DNA of 64,000 nt, from positions 51,828-115,827 of the forward strand of contig NZ_JAMBNY010000013.1 of NCBI RefSeq assembly GCF_023715345.1. The letters run 5' to 3'. A program made the translations under genes and the position numbers. Under the pieces are notes generated by a model, which saw only the letters and a program-made list of their open reading frames with translations, made no database searches and was not told the origin of the DNA. This document shows positions 58,398 to 64,000 of the stretch, piece by piece. Source of the stretch: Paenibacillus camelliae. Lineage in GTDB: Bacteria; Bacillota; Bacilli; Paenibacillales; Paenibacillaceae. Each line of letters begins with the position of its first letter. Position 1 is the stretch's first letter.

Positions 58398-59723
58398 CTA
58401 TCCCCTCTGGGGATGAAGTTCTTTGTAAATCATAGATAGACTGCAAAGACCGATTTCTTCAAACCATTGATTTGGCATCGCATATTGAGCATAAGTGGAA
58501 TGAGAACTGCGCCATGCTGTCATACGTAGCCCAGGTAGGTCACGGCTTTTCCATCCTCTTCTACGCATCTCTCGGTGAAGTTTCCGCACCTTTCTCCAGC
58601 TTCGCAACTGGACAGAACGAAGCCTTCTTCTTATCCATTTGTCCAGATCCCGAAATCTCATCTGTACATCTGCCATTCCGAAATAGTTGCCCCACCCACG
58701 GAGATAGGGATTCAATTTTTTCTTCACCAATTGCTGCACATCCACCGTTTGGTTTCGTCTTGTGATTTCCTTCACACGTTTCTTGAATTTTGTCATCGCT
58801 TTATCTGACGGTACCATCCATTTCCCTGGTTTGAATTCATGCCCAAGAAACTCGAAAGATTCCCTCTTGCTATTGACGATTTTCGTCTTTTCTGGATGAA
58901 TGATAAGTCCCATTTCTCTCTCTAGCAGCTTCGTTACCGATTTTAGAATCCGCTCTGCTCCTTTTTGCGTACGACAACAAATCACAAAGTCATCTGCATA
59001 GCGTGTCAGTCGATGCCCGCGTTCCGTCATCGCCAGATCTAACGGATGTAGATAGATATTGGCTAGCAGAGGGCTGATGACTCCCCCTTGTGGTGTGCCC
59101 TGCTCATTTAGGTGAAAGCTTCCACCGTCTAGGATACCTGCCTTCAGGAATTTCTCCAACAAAGTTAACACACTTCCATCGACTACGGTTTCTTTCACCA
59201 TGCGGATGAGCTTCTCATGCGGAATGGTGTCGAAATAAGACTTCAAGTCTGCATCAATCACATATCGATATCCATCGTTTAGATCTTGACGGATCTTCTT
59301 CAATGCCATGTGTGCACTTCTTCCCGGTCGAAACCCATAGCTACAATCCATAAACTTTGATTCATAAATCGGTTCCAATATGCGTCTCGTTGCGGCTTGA
59401 ACCACTCGGTCTCCCACGGTAGGAATGCCCAGCGGCCTTGACGTTCCGTCTGCTTTGGGGATGTAGACACGACGTACGGGTTTTGGGTGATACGTCTTGT
59501 TCTTTAGTGTCTGCTGAACCACTTCTAGATGGTGTTCCAACTGCGATTCGAATGCCTGGATGGTCATTCGATCAATCCCTGCTGAACCTCGGTTTCGCTT
59601 GACCTCTTTAAAGGCTTCCTCTAGGTTTGGCTTCGCCCATATCTTGTCGATGAGGCTGTACCATTTGCGTTCCTTTTGATTTACTCCTTCACGAGAGTGA
59701 TTGGTTGTTCCTTGTTCTTCCAT
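58398..59723 (-). CDS. ltrA: Group II intron-encoded reverse transcriptase/maturase
   Basis: 441-aa reverse transcriptase. RT0-RT7 blocks are readable: SAGIDRMTIQAF, RRVYIPKADGTSRPLGIPT, YGFRPGRSAHMAL, DADLKSYFDTIPH, GTPQGGVISPLLANIYLH and catalytic YADD at 242-245. A maturase (X) domain follows (about 300-395, RGWGNYFGMADVQMRFRDLDKWIRRRLR). No HNH endonuclease or long DNA-binding domain follows, as in class C and D introns. It helps its intron splice and reverse-splice into DNA. No frameshift is seen, so it may be active. The start at ATG 59723 has GGAAGG upstream. Confidence 0.95.
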   Translation of the reverse strand: MEEQGTTNHSREGVNQKERKWYSLIDKIWAKPNLEEAFKEVKRNRGSAGIDRMTIQAFESQLEHHLEVVQQTLKNKTYHPKPVRRVYIPKADGTSRPLGIPTVGDRVVQAATRRILEPIYESKFMDCSYGFRPGRSAHMALKKIRQDLNDGYRYVIDADLKSYFDTIPHEKLIRMVKETVVDGSVLTLLEKFLKAGILDGGSFHLNEQGTPQGGVISPLLANIYLHPLDLAMTERGHRLTRYADDFVICCRTQKGAERILKSVTKLLEREMGLIIHPEKTKIVNSKRESFEFLGHEFKPGKWMVPSDKAMTKFKKRVKEITRRNQTVDVQQLVKKKLNPYLRGWGNYFGMADVQMRFRDLDKWIRRRLRSVQLRSWRKVRKLHREMRRRGWKSRDLPGLRMTAWRSSHSTYAQYAMPNQWFEEIGLCSLSMIYKELHPQRG

Positions 59724-60361
59724 GTTCGTTTTCCTTCCCGATTTCGTTCCATGATTTGTAGCCTTACGGCAATCTTCATTTCCAAAATAGTACTCGCCCC
59801 AGACGGCTTCTCCTTATGTTCATTCCCCGGATCTTCGCACATCCTAGCTCCCCGGCTTCTGTCTGGCACATGGCTTCTCTCCATCTCTCTTCTTCCACGG
59901 TTTCGGGCTTCACACAAGTCTTCGCCTTTTGAGTCGAAGCTTGTATTGACGACATCGCGCCAATTCATTTGCCTTTGCGGTCTTTCCGGCAAACTTTGTA
60001 ACTACTATCCCTACGTCTGACTTCTCACCACTCTTAACATTGTCTTGATCCTCACGATCTCGAGCAATGGTTACCACTTGATATGGAAATGATGAGATCT
60101 CCTTGGGTCACGTCAACCGACTTTCCCCCGAATCCAGTCCTCTTAACTTACGGAGTCTATGGTGGTACAGGACTTCCTCTTCTTTTGCAGAGTTATCCGA
60201 CTCCGTCAGCCAACATGGTTAAACCGCCTATTCCGGGTTTTGCCTTCGCATCCTCCGCACGCATTCTCGCGAACTACGCACTATGCGTCAGCTATGCACT
60301 TCCGCCACCTGCGGTGTGCTGGAGACTTTCACTCGTTAGTCGATTGCGCTGCCAAGCGCAC

Positions 60362-60403
60362 AAAAAGCCGGCATTAAGGATCACATCCTCAATACCGGCT
60401 TTA
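60362..60403 (-). terminator. Terminator hairpin of the 60404-60940 gene, target of the intron
   Basis: On the minus strand AAGCCGGTATTGAGGAT pairs with ATCCTTAATGCCGGCTT (two G-U type pairs) and is followed by TTT, then the intron begins. Its reverse would also serve as a plus-strand stop (CCGGCTTTACTAATTT), so before insertion it probably also ended the GH130 operon. Confidence 0.88.
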
Positions 60404-60940
60404 CTAATTTAAATGAAATACTATTGGAAGCTGTACACCTTTACCATTAACGTGGAATGTTGTGTAACATATCGCCTGCTGTCCATCTGATCGAATCTCA
60501 CCAAAAGGAACCAAGCTATCTTTGTATATGACCATTCTATCTTCCGGAATTCCTGCTTGATCTAATCGAGCTAGCTTTTCGAATTCAGCAATAACGATAC
60601 TATGTTTTGAACCTGCATACTCAACTATATCGTTCTTATCCATTTGCTTAAACAACTTCATAAAATCGCTTGCTAGTAAAAGAGGTTCGTTTTTCGGATG
60701 GTCTGGTTCAGTTATGATACTTATTAATCCGTCATCCTCTATACGGTAGCTTTTTGTCATTCGTTCATCATCAATAGAATAAGAAACGGTGAAGGATAAA
60801 AACGTTGTCTTTGCCGATCCTTCAAATCTATGAGTTTGTACTGAATTGTTGCTATTGTCGAGGTTAGTAGCTAGCATAAAAAATATTGCTAATGACAGCA
60901 GCACAGTAATTAAAAAATAAACAGGTTTATATCTTCTCAT
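60404..60940 (-). CDS. Membrane-anchored protein of unknown function
   Basis: 178-aa protein with one N-terminal TM (about 7-26) and an extracellular domain that I do not recognise. Beta-rich segments include TTFLSFTVSYSIDD and SYRIEDDGLISIITE, and a single Cys lies near the end (AICYTTFHV). It sits 6 bp after the lipoprotein gene on the same strand, so the two form an operon. Its terminator is the insertion site of the group II intron. No enzymatic motif is visible. Confidence 0.7.
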   Translation of the reverse strand: MRRYKPVYFLITVLLSLAIFFMLATNLDNSNNSVQTHRFEGSAKTTFLSFTVSYSIDDERMTKSYRIEDDGLISIITEPDHPKNEPLLLASDFMKLFKQMDKNDIVEYAGSKHSIVIAEFEKLARLDQAGIPEDRMVIYKDSLVPFGEIRSDGQQAICYTTFHVNGKGVQLPIVFHLN

Positions 60941-60946
60941 ATAAGT

Positions 60947-61564
60947 TTACCTTTGCAGGCTAATTTGTTCGATAGGTGAAGCAATTTGGATTTGCAGTAT
61001 CAATTCGGAAGATTCATTGGTAAGCATATTTACCCACATATAGCTTTTATCTGAGCCTTGCCACATGATACTTTCATTCTTTTCGGCTGATGCTGCAGCA
61101 CTGTCCAAGGTATTGAAATTAGTAGAACGAGGCTCTGGAAAGGATTCTTGTATAACATCCTTTACCGCTAAGCCCAGCTCATCGAATAGCTCTTTTTCAC
61201 TCGTAATAAACAAGTACGCACCAGATACCAATTGATTCTCTTCAAAGTTGTAGATGATATGCTGTTGAATTGAATCATCTAATGGCAGCTTGCCCTTAAC
61301 AAGCAATCGATCTATGTCGTCGATCTGAATGCCGGTCAATTGTTTTTGCTGAATCACTCCTTCTTTAGATATTAGCCACGGAATCTCTTCAATTACAAAA
61401 GTGTTATCCTTATGCACCGTTTCTAATAGAGGCCTTACGACTTTATAAAGTGAAGTAGAAGCCTTCTTATTGGACTCATCACCTGAGCTATTACATCCGC
61501 TGACAACTAGCAATGTAAGAGTAAATGCTAGTATACAGAGCAATAACTTTTTAGAATAACGCAA
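60947..61564 (-). CDS. Lipoprotein of unknown function
   Basis: 205-aa lipoprotein: signal peptide KKLLLCILAFTLTLLV and lipobox VVSGC with Cys24, then Ser/Asn-rich residues. The mature part has helices and strands such as GIQIDDIDRLLVKGKLPLDDSIQQH and SGAYLFITSEKELFDEL, without a family I can name. It is the first gene of a two-gene operon with the membrane-anchored protein downstream. It is divergent from another lipoprotein gene at 61785, with 220 bp between them in which no clear promoter was fixed. Confidence 0.72.
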   Translation of the reverse strand: MRYSKKLLLCILAFTLTLLVVSGCNSSGDESNKKASTSLYKVVRPLLETVHKDNTFVIEEIPWLISKEGVIQQKQLTGIQIDDIDRLLVKGKLPLDDSIQQHIIYNFEENQLVSGAYLFITSEKELFDELGLAVKDVIQESFPEPRSTNFNTLDSAAASAEKNESIMWQGSDKSYMWVNMLTNESSELILQIQIASPIEQISLQR

Positions 61565-61784
61565 ACCTCATCACTCCTAGAAAATATAACACTCAATCTT
61601 ACTTTAAATTCCATATTAACATGTGCCGTTTCAAGATATGTCTTTCCCTCTTAAGTTGTGAGTTTTTAAGCACAGCTGCTTCGTGGTATCATCTCCACTA
61701 AATATTTATTAATTTGTAATTTATTACAATGCAGTGTAACATCTTCTGTATTCATGGAGAATAATATTAAAAGGAGTATTTGCT

Positions 61785-63293
61785 ATGAAGTTTTTTGGAA
61801 AGCTAATAGGTATCCTGTCCCTTGCATTTGCACTGTTATTCTCAACCTCTGGCTGTTTCCCAAATCAGGAAGTTTCTAAAATAGAGTCGGAATATGTTAC
61901 GTTTACTTACTCTCGATATGTAACAGACGAACCTAATAGCTCTATAATTAATGAATTTTGGTACTACGATAGCATAGAACAGCTAGCGAAAAAAATATTT
62001 GAGATAGAGTATACCTCTCAGTATCCACTAGGATATTACGATAAAGCCAATAACCTTATTTATTACACGAAAAGTGTCTTACTTGATCAATCAACCGATA
62101 CGTCTGGAGATCAAATATTCGTAACTGATTTAAATACAAATACAGAAAAACAATTAACAGAAGATCTTTTTGCAGTCAATTATATTATTCCCGTAGAGAA
62201 TCAATTATTATTTGTTGCGCGTCCACAAAAATCTAATGTACTACAACTGGGTTCACTTAACTTAAATACTGGAGAACTTACCTATTGGGGAAGCGAAGAT
62301 ACAATTGATGATACTAATATAGAAACGATTTCGGTGGATCAAAAAAACAAAAAAATTTATGTGTCTGCTTATTCAGATGCCGAGAGAAGATACAATGTAC
62401 TTCATCAGGATGGACCTGCTGGGAAGAACAATTTCAAAATGCCCTTGCATTCAGTATATGAAATTGATTACTCTTTTGAAAAATACCGTGTGTTGTTTAG
62501 CAAGAATGAATGGATTCGAACAATAATGACTACAGATAACGTTGTGGCTGCATTCAGTGATAAACAATATAATGAAGCTGATGTTCCATCTACGCTAATT
62601 AGATACAGCTTAACAGACAATACAGTGACTGAAACAGCTTGGGATACTTATCGACTACAAATAGGGGACGCGAATTACTCTTCTGATGGTACGTTAATCT
62701 ATTCCATTGCTGATATTAATAATAAGCGTGGATTATATAAATACTCATTAGTGTCCAAGGAATTCAGCGAGATCTTCATACAATCGAATGGTTTTTTGAA
62801 TAATATACAGGTTGTAAAACATACTTCCGCATCAATAACGCCTTCATCAACCTCGATTGATGATAACACCGCTATATCCACTGAGGATAATAACGAGGCT
62901 ACTTGTCCCACTGAAATTGAGAAGAATGACGCGACTCGTCACTCTGCTGGCATTGAAACTGAATACAAAGATTTTAACGAATATATGAAGCATCATATTC
63001 CGACTCAAATGGAGCCATCCACCTTGTTAATTTACGGTGAAAATAATGAACCAACGATTACAAAGCTACCTTCTCAGCAACCAAATGAGCAGTTACCACA
63101 AGACAAAGCAGATACAGAGCAACAAGAGCTACTGCTACAAGAAGAGAAGATGATTATTAAGATAAAAGAGGAAGCACGGTGTTTGCCTGTTATTGAGCTT
63201 GGTTATGATCTTCCTGATCCAGAACCGGGACTCGCTGTGTTGTACGGTACTGATGGCCTTATTAATCGTATTTATTATGTGAACGAACAGTAG
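61785..63293 (+). CDS. Large lipoprotein with beta-propeller-like N-terminal part
   Basis: 502-aa exported lipoprotein: lipobox TSGC with Cys24. Residues about 35-350 contain repeated beta segments ending in short turns (DQIFVTDLNTNTEKQLTEDL, NVLQLGSLNLNTGELTYWG, LIRYSLTDNTVTETAWD, RGLYKYSLVSKEFSEIF), like a WD/TolB-type propeller. A low-complexity Ser/Thr/Asn/Glu linker follows (about 350-385), then a Gln/Glu-rich helical stretch (about 430-470) and a small C-terminal domain. I know no named family. AAGGAG lies 9 nt before ATG 61785. It is probably co-transcribed with the next gene. Confidence 0.72.
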   Translation: MKFFGKLIGILSLAFALLFSTSGCFPNQEVSKIESEYVTFTYSRYVTDEPNSSIINEFWYYDSIEQLAKKIFEIEYTSQYPLGYYDKANNLIYYTKSVLLDQSTDTSGDQIFVTDLNTNTEKQLTEDLFAVNYIIPVENQLLFVARPQKSNVLQLGSLNLNTGELTYWGSEDTIDDTNIETISVDQKNKKIYVSAYSDAERRYNVLHQDGPAGKNNFKMPLHSVYEIDYSFEKYRVLFSKNEWIRTIMTTDNVVAAFSDKQYNEADVPSTLIRYSLTDNTVTETAWDTYRLQIGDANYSSDGTLIYSIADINNKRGLYKYSLVSKEFSEIFIQSNGFLNNIQVVKHTSASITPSSTSIDDNTAISTEDNNEATCPTEIEKNDATRHSAGIETEYKDFNEYMKHHIPTQMEPSTLLIYGENNEPTITKLPSQQPNEQLPQDKADTEQQELLLQEEKMIIKIKEEARCLPVIELGYDLPDPEPGLAVLYGTDGLINRIYYVNEQ

Positions 63294-63334
63294 TAACCTC
63301 TAATAGGAAAAGTTTCGTAATGGGAGGAAACGAT

Positions 63335-63889
63335 TTGAATCGATTCAGAGAAAAAAAGTGGATGATAGGATGCATCGCTATGGCTATTGTTCTCCTTATT
63401 GTTTCGGCGAATATTTTTGCTTTAAATAAACAATTGAATGAACTTAAGAAGGATTACGTAGGGAATCTAAACCATGAATGGTATGAGCTTTATCGCATGT
63501 CTGAAACGGTAGAAAAACACTATATAACGAACGATTATCAAGAACCTACAAGATATCGATTGTTTGTGAATCAAGTAGCTCACAATTTTACAGGAAGACC
63601 AGATGATTTATCAATAAATATGAGAAATCTGCTAACACTAGCGTATGACCCTTTATTCCTGGATTTATCCCTTGAGGAAGGTCCCTTAAACAAAGAGGAA
63701 GCTTCAACATTACTTAAAGATATGAATGATGACATCATGCTTATTAGCCGAAGCATAATTGATATGCCAGACGATGAGAAAGAGAATTTGCTGTTGGATC
63801 CAACATCATCGGAATTTAATAAAGTAAGTACAGAAGTTAAGGCTGCCTATCATAAATATATTAAATTAGTAGATGAATCAATTTCATAA
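63335..63889 (+). CDS. Single-TM extracytoplasmic protein of unknown function
   Basis: 184-aa protein with an N-terminal signal-anchor (about 9-29, WMIGCIAMAIVLLIVSANIFAL) followed by a mostly helical domain (from LNKQLNELKKDY onward), acidic toward the end. No family recognised. GGAGG lies 5 nt before TTG 63335; the ATG at 63320 precedes this ribosome site and is unlikely to be used. It follows the propeller-like lipoprotein by 41 bp, suggesting one transcript. Confidence 0.65.
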   Translation: MNRFREKKWMIGCIAMAIVLLIVSANIFALNKQLNELKKDYVGNLNHEWYELYRMSETVEKHYITNDYQEPTRYRLFVNQVAHNFTGRPDDLSINMRNLLTLAYDPLFLDLSLEEGPLNKEEASTLLKDMNDDIMLISRSIIDMPDDEKENLLLDPTSSEFNKVSTEVKAAYHKYIKLVDESIS

Positions 63890-63946
63890 TGCACTTCTCT
63901 AAATAAAGTCAGACGAACAGAATTTCTGAAATCTCATTTTTGAAGC

Positions 63947-64000
63947 TTAAGCTGCTTGTTGGTTGAATTGTTTATTGATGCGATCTACTGCTAATTTCGT
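63947..64000 (-). CDS. Possible 3' end of a gene cut by the window edge
   Basis: The minus strand is open from the right edge to a TAA at 63949-63947 and encodes TKLAVDRINKQFNQQAA. Only 17 codons are visible. It could be the tail of a mobile-element protein or of an ordinary gene; the product cannot be identified. Confidence 0.3.
   Translation of the reverse strand, partial: TKLAVDRINKQFNQQAA

Larger units (their letters stand above)
58318..60361 (-). mobile_element. Complete group II intron, class C type
   Basis: A 2044-nt intron on the minus strand. The 5' end is GTGCGCTTGGCAGCGC (first base at 60361), directly after the hairpin and T run of an intrinsic terminator. That is the known target of group IIC introns. 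The 3' end is at domain VI, which closes CCTACTCGAT (last base about 58318). Domain V is present and the maturase ORF is intact. A ~640-nt 5' ribozyme part (60361-59724) precedes the ORF. Insertion lies 10 bp past the GH130 stop, antisense to GH130. The exact 3' base is uncertain by 1-2 nt. Confidence 0.88.

Noticed and set aside
59676..60412. ORFs of 72-114 codons within the intron's 5' part, on both strands
   Set aside because: They lie in the ribozyme region, have no good ribosome sites and resemble no protein.

Overview
The window looks like chromosome from a Paenibacillaceae member (Paenibacillus or a close relative). GC content is moderate, Shine-Dalgarno sequences are strong (GGAGG types), and many genes are typical of this group: KapB, CvfC/YpgR, a bacilliredoxin, copper-amine-oxidase-type stalk domains, an NlpC/P60 hydrolase with SH3b repeats, a LytTR regulator and a YesN-like regulator. 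Almost every gene is intact. No rRNA, tRNA, CRISPR array or prophage was seen.

Layout. 1-5.7 kb: an SGNH hydrolase cut by the window edge, four tandem imperfect palindromes, the divergent pair kapB / UgtP-like glycosyltransferase, a VTT membrane protein and an NlpC/P60 hydrolase. 6-16.3 kb: metal and housekeeping genes: a CDF exporter of manganese type with a candidate MntR box, an ABC-F ATPase, CvfC, a CzrA-like zinc sensor, a transglutaminase-like protein, KDPG aldolase with MutY, a cytochrome c lipoprotein, a GNAT acetyltransferase, a 49-bp tandem repeat array with a palindromic repeat, and acpS. 16.4-23.8 kb: a LacI-sensor/PAS/GGDEF/EAL protein, a bacilliredoxin, an orphan histidine kinase, a BaiN-type flavoprotein and a small unknown protein. 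23.9-29.1 kb: xylose catabolism (xylB, xylA, xylR) with two xyl-type operators and an unknown lipoprotein between xylA and xylR. 29.3-37.7 kb: a three-gene operon of exported proteins (stalk-domain protein, PKD protein, very large PKD/VWA-like protein). 37.8-40.8 kb: an MscS channel and a LuxR-type two-component system. 40.9-45.5 kb: a NosDLYF + TlpA + YtkA-like cluster with no nosZ in the window. 45.8-50.5 kb: an Fsr-type MFS exporter, a LytTR regulator under a perfect cre, an aldose epimerase and a chemotaxis receptor. 50.7-58.3 kb: a manno-oligosaccharide locus. 58.3-60.4 kb: a complete group IIC-type intron. 60.4-64 kb: four poorly known lipoprotein or membrane proteins and possibly the tail of another gene.

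How the genes work together. The 50.7-58.3 kb locus forms a coherent pathway. An ABC importer (binding protein plus two permeases) brings in beta-1,4-manno-oligosaccharides. A cytoplasmic GH113 enzyme shortens them, an AGE-family epimerase converts mannobiose to mannosyl-glucose, and a GH130 phosphorylase yields mannose-1-phosphate and glucose. With the xylose genes and an aldose epimerase this indicates a hemicellulose-using bacterium. The group II intron lies between the GH130 stop codon and the hairpin that probably once terminated both GH130 and the convergent gene at 60404-60940. The nos-like cluster encodes a copper chaperone (NosL with an added His-rich tail), its NosDFY transporter partners and a thioredoxin, but its usual client NosZ is not here.
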